From a virus, in IMG/VR virus record IMGVR_UViG_3300044701_003175, positions 62,001 through 126,000 of that record: DNA of 64,000 nt; one strand, 5' to 3'. Within the stretch, counting starts at the first letter, position 1. Each line of letters starts with the position of its first letter. The notes beneath the pieces were generated by a model. The model was not told the origin of the DNA and did not search any database. It saw only the letters and a list, made by a program, of their open reading frames with translations. Made by a program: the position numbers and the translations under genes. Positions 46,981 through 53,945 of this stretch are shown one piece after another.

Positions 46981-47247
46981 ATGAGGTTTAGTATTGATGG
47001 TATGGCTGAGATTGAAATCCTTGACTCCTCTGTTCACCCAAACCCTGAAGGGGAGAAGTTTGTTGCGGCGTTGATTGATGACGCTAATGATGGTCGAGTC
47101 AAGTTGGTAATTATGTTTGAGGAAGAAGGCTACACGGCTGTTCTTGACTTGGACTCACTAATTGAAGAAGAAGACATCTCTGCAAAAAAGCACACACATC
47201 TAGGCGGCAGATACGACGCACTCCTGCGTGACCTGCTCTGGGAGTAA
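46981..47247 (+). CDS. Hypothetical 88-residue acidic protein
   Basis: Start uncertain: ATG 46981 (MRFSIDGMAEIEIL) or 47002 (MAEIEILDSS). The body is beta-rich (GRVKLVIMFEEEGYTAVLDL). The preceding ~180 bp (46802-46980) is non-coding and GC-rich with CCCCTAGCAGGGG. Coupled to the HslV-like gene downstream. Confidence 0.55.
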   Translation: MRFSIDGMAEIEILDSSVHPNPEGEKFVAALIDDANDGRVKLVIMFEEEGYTAVLDLDSLIEEEDISAKKHTHLGGRYDALLRDLLWE

Positions 47248-47250
47248 AAA

Positions 47251-47832
47251 TTGACAACGATGGTTGCGGTTCAAGGACCGACATGGGCTGTTGTTGGCTG
47301 CGATAGCCAAGTTACTGAAGATAATCGCATTTTTGTTCTTCCAAAAGATAATCCAAAGATTGTGAAGAACGGTCCTTTCTTGTTTGGCGCTGCGGGTGAC
47401 ATGAGAGCAATAAATCTTCTTGCTTATCAGTTCAAGCCACCTGCGCCGCCTGTAAGTTGTTCAGTCAGCAGATTAGATAAGTTCATCTCCACAAAGTTCA
47501 TACCTGAGTTGAAAACCCTGTTTGATGAAGTTCAGTATGGAGAAAAGGGGACGCAAGATTCAGAAATTCTCTGCGTTGTTCATGGACACATCTACGAAAT
47601 TGGGTCTGGATACGATTGGTGTCGCGATCAGACTGGGATTTACGCGTTCGGATCTGGTGGTCAATACGCGTTGGGATCGCTCTACAACCAGCTAGAGGGT
47701 AAAAAATTGTCCATCACTGCCGCCCGTGCCGCTGTGCGGCGCTCGCTAGAGGTCGCAACAACCTTAGACCCCAACACAGGTGGGTCGTTCCTCATCACAG
47801 TTCAACAAGATGAGTGCCGTCAGCCCAGGTAA
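47251..47832 (+). CDS. HslV/proteasome-like Ntn hydrolase
   Basis: 193 residues with TTG start. MTTMVAVQGPTWAVVGCDSQ places a Thr as the first processed residue, then a KIVKNGPFLFGAAGD strand and YAFGSGGQYALGSLYN. That is the HslV/beta-subunit pattern (TTIVAV...GDGQ; GSGGxYA). It may form a protease ring or an inactive decoy. No HslU-type ATPase sits beside it. GGAGTAAAAATTG is its start. Confidence 0.82.
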   Translation: MTTMVAVQGPTWAVVGCDSQVTEDNRIFVLPKDNPKIVKNGPFLFGAAGDMRAINLLAYQFKPPAPPVSCSVSRLDKFISTKFIPELKTLFDEVQYGEKGTQDSEILCVVHGHIYEIGSGYDWCRDQTGIYAFGSGGQYALGSLYNQLEGKKLSITAARAAVRRSLEVATTLDPNTGGSFLITVQQDECRQPR

Positions 47833-47932
47833 CTTTCGTTCCTGCTCTTCTAAACAACTTTTCTAAGTTCCTGCTGGTGCGTCCCCCATTTGTGATGTTT
47901 ATCAAATTGTTACATTTTCCTGCATTTTGGAC

Positions 47933-47960
47933 TTGACTTTCCTGCATTTCTGAGTATTGT
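47933..47960 (+). promoter_or_regulatory. Promoter with inverted TTCCTGCA box
   Basis: TTGACT (47933-47938), 16-bp spacer with TTCCTGCATTT (the reverse of TGCAGGAA), TATTGT (47955-47960). A second TTTCCTGCATTT lies upstream of the -35. Confidence 0.65.
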
Positions 47961-47996
47961 TATCTATGTAAGGAAAAAACGACGAAAGGAAAGACA

Positions 47997-48170
47997 ATGC
48001 GAGGATTACCAGATAGTGCGGTGTATGGCACATACAAGCGCATAGCAGGTGGCGGTCGCCGTAAGCCAAAGGCTCAGGTCAGTTTGCTTGAGGTCATTAT
48101 TGAGTGGCTTGATGGCTACGAGGCTCGCGTAAGAGAAGAAGCAAAACTAAGAAAAATTAGAGGCTACTAA
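47997..48170 (+). CDS. 57-residue basic protein
   Basis: MRGLPDSAVYGTYKRIAGGG, RRKPKAQVSLLEVIIEWLDG, then a charged helix. GACGAAAGGAAAGACA before ATG. Basic linker plus helix suggests DNA or protein binding. Confidence 0.63.
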   Translation: MRGLPDSAVYGTYKRIAGGGRRKPKAQVSLLEVIIEWLDGYEARVREEAKLRKIRGY

Positions 48171-48173
48171 GAC

Positions 48174-48200
48174 TTGACAAAGTGCAGGAAGATGTAATAA
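48174..48200 (+). promoter_or_regulatory. TGCAGGAA-family promoter
   Basis: TTGACA (48174-48179), 15-bp spacer with AGTGCAGGAAG, TAATAA (48195-48200). It begins within three bases of the previous stop. Confidence 0.76.
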
Positions 48201-48237
48201 ACTTATCCAGTAAGACAAAATGACGAAAGGAAACAAA

Positions 48238-48453
48238 ATGTTTGACAAAGCGATTGAGTTCGTAGGACTAGCAGACACTTCCAAGTGGAAGCAAGAGCGT
48301 AAGTATGTAGTTCGCCGTAATGTGGTGTTCTCTGTCGCGCTCGCGGTTGTGCTATTTGCGGTGTGGCAAGTGTCCACTAATTTGTGGTGGACAGAAAATG
48401 GCTACTGCTGGGGAGATTTGATTTCCTGCAACTTCCCTGAAGAAGGGAAGTGA
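48238..48453 (+). CDS. Membrane protein with one TM
   Basis: 71 residues: basic N-terminus then VVFSVALAVVLFAVWQVSTN, and an acidic Trp/Cys tail (WTENGYCWGDLISCNFPEEG). GACGAAAGGAAACAAA before ATG 48238. Possibly holin-like or exclusion. Confidence 0.68.
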   Translation: MFDKAIEFVGLADTSKWKQERKYVVRRNVVFSVALAVVLFAVWQVSTNLWWTENGYCWGDLISCNFPEEGK

Positions 48454-48454
48454 T

Positions 48455-48946
48455 GTGGCAAAGGGTAAAAAAGCTGGAACAACAGCGCCGACATGGGACG
48501 AATTTGTTGAGTGCACGCCGATGGTTGATGGGAAGCCACGACCTGAGTTGTTGCAGGAAGGCGAGACCATGTGGCAGAACAGGTTTTATGTTGTTTTTAG
48601 AACTTACCTAATACCTCATCAGGGACATGATGGACCTATCCATCTAAGCATTAGGCATCAGCAACGCAAGGCGATTAGGGACTGGCGTCATTTCCAGCGC
48701 ATCAAAAACGAACTTGCGGGAGCACAAAGAGAAGCAATAGAGATTTTCCCACCAGAAGCCTTGCTGGTTGATGGTGCGAATCAGTATCACCTCTTCGTTT
48801 TGTCGATGGGAGATACAACCCCCTTCACTTGGAAATCAGGTCGTGCGGTTTCAGGAGAAGAAGGTGGAGAAGAGTTAGAAAGAAAAATGCGCGACATGGG
48901 TTTTGACCCAAAGCAAACAGTTCAAAGACCAAGAGACGAAGGGTAA
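48455..48946 (+). CDS. DUF7694-like phage protein
   Basis: 163 residues. YVVFRTYLIPHQGHDGPIHL, RHQQRKAIRDWRHFQRIKNE, PEALLVDGANQYHLFVL: the IRDWRxxQRIKNELxG and NQYHLxV blocks are common in phage genomes. GTG start overlaps GGGTAAAAAAGC. Unknown role. Confidence 0.74.
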   Translation: MAKGKKAGTTAPTWDEFVECTPMVDGKPRPELLQEGETMWQNRFYVVFRTYLIPHQGHDGPIHLSIRHQQRKAIRDWRHFQRIKNELAGAQREAIEIFPPEALLVDGANQYHLFVLSMGDTTPFTWKSGRAVSGEEGGEELERKMRDMGFDPKQTVQRPRDEG

Positions 48947-48948
48947 AA

Positions 48949-49146
48949 ATGAAGAGTCAGCGCATCGCTGAAGAAGCAGCAAAGTTGTATGTAGATGGTT
49001 TGGCAGTTGAGGCAGTAGCCCAGAAGTTGGGCGTTGCCTACAGAACAGCACGCAAAGCCATAAAAGCAAGTGGGATTGAGTTTAGAGACCCGTCCCAGCG
49101 TTTGGTGGGCAGAACCCGCCCAGATAGGAGTATTACCAATGCCTAA
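48949..49146 (+). CDS. Helix-turn-helix DNA-binding protein
   Basis: 65 residues with a clear HTH (AKLYVDGLAVEAVAQKLGVA then YRTARKAIKASG), like the C-terminus of Hin/resolvase or a small repressor. GGGTAAAA directly before ATG. A candidate regulator of the repeated motifs in this region. Confidence 0.78.
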   Translation: MKSQRIAEEAAKLYVDGLAVEAVAQKLGVAYRTARKAIKASGIEFRDPSQRLVGRTRPDRSITNA

Positions 49147-49285
49147 GAACATTGTTTGGACAGCGCTGATTTCGGCGCTCGCAGGGGCAGGTGCAGTCAT
49201 CTCTGCATTTGTAGGAGCATCAGATTTCGTGATGGCGTTTGGTGCAGTAGCAATTTCGTCTGCCATCTTGAGTGGAAGAGAGTAA
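49139..49285 (+). CDS. 48-residue two-TM protein
   Basis: MPKNIVWTALISALAGAGAV then FVGASDFVMAFGAVAISSAI, two short hydrophobic helices, holin-like. ATG 49139 overlaps the previous gene's last codons. Confidence 0.6.
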   Translation: MPKNIVWTALISALAGAGAVISAFVGASDFVMAFGAVAISSAILSGRE

Positions 49286-49292
49286 CTATTAG

Positions 49293-49688
49293 ATGTGGCT
49301 ATTTACTGATACAGGTTTTGTTAGTGCGGTCGTCTCGAAGGAGAACAGAGAGTTGATTTCTGTTCGTGCTCGCGACAAGAAGTCCCTTGAGTCATTTGTG
49401 AAGATGTTCAAGGTAAAAATCGTGGAACTCCAGAACAGGGACTACGAGTATCGTGTCTACATCACTAAAGAGCAATTGACCAAGTGGATTTCCACCCGCG
49501 TTGAGGAGTTGAACTACGATAACTTCAAGACGCAGGTGACAAAGACCCGTGGCTATGAGTTTGCCGAGCCTCTGCACGGAGTCTGGTATGAGATGCTCGA
49601 GGTGTCCGATAAGCGTAAAAAGACCAAAAAGGGGAGCAGTTTAGGCTCACGCTGGTATGAAGAAGAGCACAGTCTTCCTTACGCGTAG
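49293..49688 (+). CDS. Hypothetical 131-residue basic protein
   Basis: WLFTDTGFVSAVVSKENREL, EYRVYITKEQLTKWISTRVE, ELNYDNFKTQVTKTRGYEFA. Alpha/beta with a basic end (KRKKTKKGSSLGSR). Seven bases after the previous gene. No family recognised. Confidence 0.65.
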   Translation: MWLFTDTGFVSAVVSKENRELISVRARDKKSLESFVKMFKVKIVELQNRDYEYRVYITKEQLTKWISTRVEELNYDNFKTQVTKTRGYEFAEPLHGVWYEMLEVSDKRKKTKKGSSLGSRWYEEEHSLPYA

Positions 49689-49703
49689 TCGGAGTGTCGA
49701 GGT

Positions 49704-49836
49704 TTGACACCCTTTCTGACCCCTGTGCTATGGTTTTACAGATGAAACGACACATTAGACAAAACGAAGGGCGTCCTAGCCCATTGGTTGCGAGTAACTA
49801 GCAACCTGCCCATGTCCCCTAACAAAGGAGAAGCAA
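49704..49836 (+). promoter_or_regulatory. Promoter and structured leader of the transglycosylase gene
   Basis: TTGACA (49704-49709), 19-bp spacer, TATGGT (49729-49734), then ~100 bases with hairpins GGGC-GTCCTA-GCCC (49769-49782) and GGTTGC/GCAACC (49786-49806). A 19-codon frame starts at 49742. Ends in AAAGGAGAAGCAA before ATG 49837. A leader-peptide or riboregulated start is possible. Confidence 0.52.
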
Positions 49837-50490
49837 ATGCGAAACCCTTTATTTCGCCATGCCGAAACCACAGTGTTTGGTGTGATAGCAGCAGTGCTAG
49901 CAGGAGCAGTCGTGTGGAGCGCGGCAGCAAGTGCAGAAACTAATCGAGTAGATGCAGTAGAAGCAGCAGCCCCCGTTGTTGTTGTTAATGAAGAAGTGCG
50001 GCTATTCAAAGTAGTTGCGGCGAAGATTGACAGAGCTGCGACAGAAGAGAAGAAGCTGCAAGAGGTAAAAAATCTGAAAGCCGAGATACAGCTTGAGCTG
50101 TTTGAGGAACGAAAAGTCCCTCTAGCTGAGATAGAACTAAAGAACTTACTGAAGTTGGTAGGTTTTGAAGGTCAATCCCTCAAGGCAGCTTGGGCTATCG
50201 TGATGACTGAATCCAATGGTCGTCCAAAAGCACATAATGGGAACGCCTCAACAGGCGATAACTCATACGGACTATTCCAAATAAACATGATTGGTTCTCT
50301 TGGAGAGGCTCGTAGAGCCAAGTATGAACTCAAGTCCAATGATGATTTGTTTGACCCAGTAACTAACGCAACCATCGCATACAAGATGAGTGCGGGTGGA
50401 ACTGACTTCTCAGCGTGGAAGGTTAGAGGGTATAATCAAGGTAGTGAGAGATTTAGAACATTTCTCGCTGAATACCCATCAGATAAATAA
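49837..50490 (+). CDS. Exported lytic transglycosylase/lysozyme-like protein
   Basis: 217 residues. A membrane/signal segment (FGVIAAVLAGAVVWSAAASA) then a helical region and the SLT-like domain: WAIVMTESNGRPKA (catalytic Glu), SYGLFQINMIG, FDPVTNATIAYKMS, FSAWKVRGY. Cleaves glycan strands. Complements the CHAP, NlpC/P60 and M23 enzymes. Good Shine-Dalgarno. Confidence 0.87.
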   Translation: MRNPLFRHAETTVFGVIAAVLAGAVVWSAAASAETNRVDAVEAAAPVVVVNEEVRLFKVVAAKIDRAATEEKKLQEVKNLKAEIQLELFEERKVPLAEIELKNLLKLVGFEGQSLKAAWAIVMTESNGRPKAHNGNASTGDNSYGLFQINMIGSLGEARRAKYELKSNDDLFDPVTNATIAYKMSAGGTDFSAWKVRGYNQGSERFRTFLAEYPSDK

Positions 50491-50499
50491 AGGATAACC

Positions 50500-51156
50500 A
50501 TGAGCGATGAGAAAAACCTAAACGAGGGCACTCATCACCCTGACATTTTGGACCAGGGTGGCGTCAATGTCCCACAAGGTTTCAACCCAGATGCAACCGA
50601 TGGTGATGGTGATGGGTTCGTGCAAGATGGTACCGAGTGGGAGCGTCCCGTTGATGGGTTCAATCCAGATGCCAAAGATGGCGATGGAGATGGATTTGTT
50701 CAAGACGCAACCAAATGGGAACGCCCTGCGGAGCCTGTTGCTGTTGCGGTAGAGCCAGAAACTATTCCAGTAGTGATGGCAGCAGCTGTTGAAGAAGCAG
50801 CTCCAGTTGTAGAAGCAGCTCCAGCTGCACCTGCAAAGAGAAACAAGGGTAAAAAATCCAGCACATCAGCTGTGATCCCAACGGAAATCGAAGAAGGATC
50901 TGTTGTTCTTCTTTCTAAACTCGTATTTCAGTCAAACACTGAGCAGAACAGCAACTCCGTTCGTGTACTTCAGGCTCGTTTGATGGAGCATGGCTACATC
51001 ACTGCTGGTGATGACAAGCCAGGCTGGGTAAGTACGGGAACTGTTGAAGCCCTAGAAGACTACAAGAAAGATAATGGAATCGAAGCAGATAGTATTTACG
51101 CCGAGGACGTCATCAAGTCCTTGTTTGTAGGCACATCAGTTCAAGTTCTTCCATAG
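50500..51156 (+). CDS. Ca-binding-repeat protein with peptidoglycan-binding-like domain
   Basis: 218 residues. Two copies of FNPDAxDGDGDGFVQDxTxW followed by ERP: DGDGDG loops like dockerin/EF-hand calcium sites. A Pro/Ala linker (~80-115) then a C-terminal domain (SVRVLQARLMEHGYITAGDD; GWVSTGTVEALEDYKKDNGI) like PG_binding_1. Nine bases after the transglycosylase gene; probably works on the wall. Confidence 0.78.
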   Translation: MSDEKNLNEGTHHPDILDQGGVNVPQGFNPDATDGDGDGFVQDGTEWERPVDGFNPDAKDGDGDGFVQDATKWERPAEPVAVAVEPETIPVVMAAAVEEAAPVVEAAPAAPAKRNKGKKSSTSAVIPTEIEEGSVVLLSKLVFQSNTEQNSNSVRVLQARLMEHGYITAGDDKPGWVSTGTVEALEDYKKDNGIEADSIYAEDVIKSLFVGTSVQVLP

Positions 51157-51170
51157 TTTTACAAGTATCA

Positions 51171-51215
51171 ACGCCCAGTATCTCTGAGAAAATCGGAGTG
51201 CTGGGCGTTGGTGTT
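51171..51215 (+). terminator. Rho-independent terminator
   Basis: ACGCCCAG / CTGGGCGT arms (51171-51178, 51201-51208) with inner CTC/GAG pairs, then GGTGTTTT. Confidence 0.68.
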
Positions 51216-51258
51216 TTAACGCCAACGCATGGGTACGGACTATGGAAGGGCGGTTCTC

Positions 51259-51528
51259 ATGTCAGCATACAAAATGAGTAAGAAAACCTCTGGGATTATG
51301 AAAAGAATCCTTGCGGTGTTCTCTGCATCTGGGTTGTCTGTGATTGGTGCTGGTGCTATTGCTGGTGTCGAACTATGGCAAGCAGTCTTGATGGCAGGTA
51401 TTGGTGGTGTAGCAACAGTGGTTGAAGCCCTGAGTCGCGCATACCTTACCGATGGCAAGCTCACTGAAGATGAAATTAATGACATCTTCGTTGAGGCTGA
51501 AGCAAAAACATCTAAGAAAGCAAAGTAA
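51259..51528 (+). CDS. Holin-like membrane protein
   Basis: 89 residues from ATG 51259 after GAAGGGCGG: a basic start, two hydrophobic segments (VFSASGLSVIGAGAIAGVEL; AVLMAGIGGVATVVEALSRA), acidic-basic tail. Similar design to 32664-32969. Downstream of wall enzymes, so a holin is likely. Confidence 0.68.
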   Translation: MSAYKMSKKTSGIMKRILAVFSASGLSVIGAGAIAGVELWQAVLMAGIGGVATVVEALSRAYLTDGKLTEDEINDIFVEAEAKTSKKAK

Positions 51529-51538
51529 TTCAGATGTT

Positions 51539-51579
51539 GGAGGGCCTGGTGATCGGAATTTTTACCCTCCCAGGCCCTC
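51539..51579. terminator. Hairpin with GGTAAAAATT in its loop
   Basis: GAGGGCCTGG / CCAGGCCCTC perfect arms; the loop holds AATTTTTACCCT, the reverse complement of GGGTAAAAATT. Confidence 0.65.
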
Positions 51580-51594
51580 TACTCCCATAGCAAA

Positions 51595-51629
51595 AGAAAA
51601 ACCCCGCCGAAGCGGGGTTCTCTTTTTTA
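51595..51629. terminator. Bidirectional terminator
   Basis: AACCCCGC-CGAA-GCGGGGTT with TTTTTT on one side and AAAA on the other. Separates the converging plus and minus blocks. Confidence 0.88.
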
Positions 51630-51633
51630 GGTT

Positions 51634-51867
51634 CTATTCGACATTTCTTTCAATGTCGCGGGTTGCCCCACAAGTTGGACAAGCCCACTCGTAATACTCC
51701 ATGTCGTGATACAACTCAATGTCTACATCTGCCTCGACATCTTCAACCTCGAACATCTTACACTCTTCGTTGTAGCAAGCCTCTGCACGGACATCACTCC
51801 ACTCCCTCTGAGCCCCTGCGATTTGGTATTCGTTTCCTGTAACACCTGCTGGGTAGTAGCCTGACAT
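51634..51867 (-). CDS. Hypothetical acidic protein with CxxC
   Basis: 77 residues: MSGYYPAGVTGNEYQIAGAQ, EACYNEECKMFEVEDVEADV, WACPTCGATRDIE. Two Cys pairs (CxxxxC and CxxC) could bind zinc. Minus strand, driven by the promoter at 51903-51930. Confidence 0.68.
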   Translation of the reverse strand: MSGYYPAGVTGNEYQIAGAQREWSDVRAEACYNEECKMFEVEDVEADVDIELYHDMEYYEWACPTCGATRDIERNVE

Positions 51868-51902
51868 TTGTTTTCCTTTCGTCGTTTGCCTCTATACGGA
51901 TA

Positions 51903-51930
51903 ACTGTAGCACCTTCCTGCACTTTTGCAA
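51903..51930 (-). promoter_or_regulatory. TGCAGGAA-family promoter, minus strand
   Basis: TTGCAA (51925-51930), 16-bp spacer with AGTGCAGGAAGG, TACAGT (51903-51908). Confidence 0.7.
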
Positions 51931-51966
51931 GTAGACACGCCGTTTATTACATCACATTTAGGTAAC

Positions 51967-51999
51967 AAAAAACCCTCCCCAAGAAGGGAGGGAGGGTCT
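51967..51999 (-). terminator. Terminator for the minus-strand pair
   Basis: CCCTCCC-TTCTTG-GGGAGGG on minus, followed by TTTTTTG. Confidence 0.78.
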
Positions 52000-52013
52000 T
52001 TCGTTTGAGTTAT

Positions 52014-52343
52014 TTAGGAGGCAACTAATAACTCACGGACTCGTTGTGCGGTGTCTGTAGCCAGAGCAAGGGTCTGACCCTCATCATCTGTGCCACCCGT
52101 TAGGACGACATCACCAACGACGAAATCTGAACCCACCCAGAAAGTCTTATCCCAGAGTTTCTGTGCGGCTTGGTTGTGCGGTAGCCCTATGAGTTTGCCC
52201 TCTTCATTGAGCCACATTGTCAAGTCTGGTGCTAGGTCTACGGCTTGCACCCACCCACCAACTGCGGTCTGTAATTCTTGAAGCCCCACTTTATCTAGGG
52301 TTTCCATTGTGCCGTCTGCCTTGAGAACTAGTGCGGTAGTCAT
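52014..52343 (-). CDS. DUF3846-like protein
   Basis: 109 residues from ATG 52343: MTTALVLKADGTMETLDKVG, GGWVQAVDLAPDLTMWLNEE, GDVVLTGGTDDEGQTLALAT. This is the DUF3846 order found in actinobacteria, plasmids and phages. The ATG overlaps the upstream stop (TAATG); a longer upstream frame is rejected. Confidence 0.8.
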   Translation of the reverse strand: MTTALVLKADGTMETLDKVGLQELQTAVGGWVQAVDLAPDLTMWLNEEGKLIGLPHNQAAQKLWDKTFWVGSDFVVGDVVLTGGTDDEGQTLALATDTAQRVRELLVAS

Positions 52344-52555
52344 TAGGAAGCTCTCCCCCAGATAATGTCTTGCACTTCTTCTGCGGGCATCTCCCTGTGA
52401 GCGACACACCCGTCATTGGTGCGGGACTCTTCAGTCACCTGAAAGTCAGTCACATACCGTGACCCCGAGAACAACTCTCGAACATCTTTGATACGGTCTA
52501 CATGGAAGTGATACTTTGTTCCACCTGCGGTGATTGCTACACCATAAGTTTTCAT
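52343..52555 (-). CDS. Hypothetical 70-residue protein
   Basis: MKTYGVAITAGGTKYHFHVD, VTDFQVTEESRTND, PAEEVQDIIWGRAS. GACGAAAGAGG before ATG 52555. First gene of the two-gene operon; no family recognised. Confidence 0.65.
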   Translation of the reverse strand: MKTYGVAITAGGTKYHFHVDRIKDVRELFSGSRYVTDFQVTEESRTNDGCVAHREMPAEEVQDIIWGRAS

Positions 52556-52602
52556 CTTTGCCTCTTTCGTCATTTATGCGGTGAGCCTCTCACCACTCCT
52601 CT

Positions 52603-52630
52603 AATCTAGCACCTTCCTGCATAATGTCAA
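52603..52630 (-). promoter_or_regulatory. TGCAGGAA-family promoter, minus strand
   Basis: TTGACA (52625-52630), 16-bp spacer with TATGCAGGAAGG, TAGATT (52603-52608). Confidence 0.8.
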
Positions 52631-52672
52631 GCCCAACCTCAGTGAATTAGATAACAGTTTGGTAACAAGTTT

Positions 52673-52698
52673 TTAGCACTCTAAGCCTAGAGTGCTAA
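52673..52698. promoter_or_regulatory. CIRCE-like palindrome
   Basis: TTAGCACTC-N8-GAGTGCTAA; both half-sites match the HrcA/CIRCE consensus exactly but the spacer is 8 rather than 9. Perfect arms extend to 11 bp (TTAGCACTCTA / TAGAGTGCTAA). Confidence 0.6.
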
Positions 52699-53292
52699 TC
52701 CCAACATCACAATAACTCAGCCCCAGCCAGTAGCCCAGCCAGACTTAGCCAGGCACACATGTACCAGGTCAGACATTTGTAAGTTGTTTGTATCTGTCAG
52801 CACAACATTTGCTACTCGTCAGTAGCCACCACCTGACCCACCACCTGACCCACCACCTCCACCTGTCTAGTCATTGACCTAAGCACAAGTCTTGACCACT
52901 AGCACTAGACATTAGACATCAAGCCCACCTTGACAAGACATTGACTAGAAACTTTAGACAAGAACTAGTCATTGACTAGACACATTGACAACAAAAGAAC
53001 AACCTCCAGATTTACAACCTGCACAAAAAATAAAAAACATCTTTATTTGACACCCCCCCTCCCCCCTGCAGAATAAAAACAACATGCATTGACAAGCAGC
53101 AGCACATTTTTTGATTGACAGAAAAAAGCTCGACGACATCAAAAAAAGCCCGGAACGATTTGGAGAAAGGCTCCTAGCATGCAGAGCCGTCTCACAGGCC
53201 AAAACAAAAAAACGTTAAGGTTCATAAAAACGCTGCTGCCGTACAAAGATTTAGCTCCGTACGGCTCCTCTAAAAGCCTGTACACTAAGTAA
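52699..53292. repeat. G-poor, repeat-rich non-coding region before the late genes
   Basis: No gene in ~590 bp. Contains CCACCTGACCCA tandem units (~52832-52865), many TTGAC words (CATTGAC, CTTGAC), a C-tract near 53047, and an inverted repeat GCCGTAC / GTACGGC (53243-53269 area). Strong strand bias. It could be the replication origin, a packaging site or a late promoter region. Confidence 0.5.
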
Positions 53293-53787
53293 GTGGATAT
53301 CCCAACCTTGCCTGCAGATGAAGTAACCTTCATCAAATCTTTGCCACGCCCACAAGCTGAGGCCCGTATGCGAGCCCTCTGGGAGGTTGGCTGGTCCCTA
53401 CAATCAATCGGGTCCTCTCTCGTTCCTCAACGCCCTAAAACCACAATCCACTTCTGGGTCAAGCGAGCCACCCCTGAGGAGCAACATAGGCAGGTACCTT
53501 CACCGCCTCCACGCTCTCTGACAACCAGCGTTCCGACAAGGACTGCTCCTCGAGTTAGAACGATTTCTCCGGGCGTCCCCGAGCATCTAAAAAGCGAGAT
53601 TAAGCAGTTATCTCTACAAGCAAGACTCTACCGAGCAAAAACGCCGATGGGTCATCCTGTAGCCCTTGCTAACGATCAATTAACTACAATGGTTAAAACC
53701 CTCTACACAATGGGCGTTCCTGCACAAGCATTAGCCGATGCCGCTGGAGTTTCTTACAGAGCAATGATTCGAAGGATAACAAAATGA
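53293..53787 (+). CDS. Helix-turn-helix protein at the head of the late genes
   Basis: 164 residues, GTG start. MDIPTLPADEVTFIKSLPRP, WEVGWSLQSIGSSL, then a Pro/Arg-rich linker, and a C-terminal HTH (LYTMGVPAQALADAAGVSYR). Position ahead of the portal suits a small terminase or late regulator. Note that no large-terminase motif is found in the window. Confidence 0.68.
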   Translation: MDIPTLPADEVTFIKSLPRPQAEARMRALWEVGWSLQSIGSSLVPQRPKTTIHFWVKRATPEEQHRQVPSPPPRSLTTSVPTRTAPRVRTISPGVPEHLKSEIKQLSLQARLYRAKTPMGHPVALANDQLTTMVKTLYTMGVPAQALADAAGVSYRAMIRRITK

Positions 53788-53945
53788 CCCGTCTTAGATT
53801 CACTCGCTACAACAACAGTGGCAGCTTGGGCAACACCTACGTCTTCGGGTTTAATATCTACAGAGATGACCGACGTTTATTTACCATTGACCTAATTATC
53901 GGCAAACGAGTCTTTGTTTTCTACCTTGAGCGGAGAGACTCGTGA
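53784..53945 (+). CDS. 53-residue basic protein
   Basis: MTRLRFTRYNNSGSLGNTYV, then VFGFNIYRDDRRLFTIDLII, beta-rich. ATG overlaps the previous stop (ATGA) and its stop overlaps the next start (GTGA). Good coupling makes it credible. Confidence 0.63.
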   Translation: MTRLRFTRYNNSGSLGNTYVFGFNIYRDDRRLFTIDLIIGKRVFVFYLERRDS

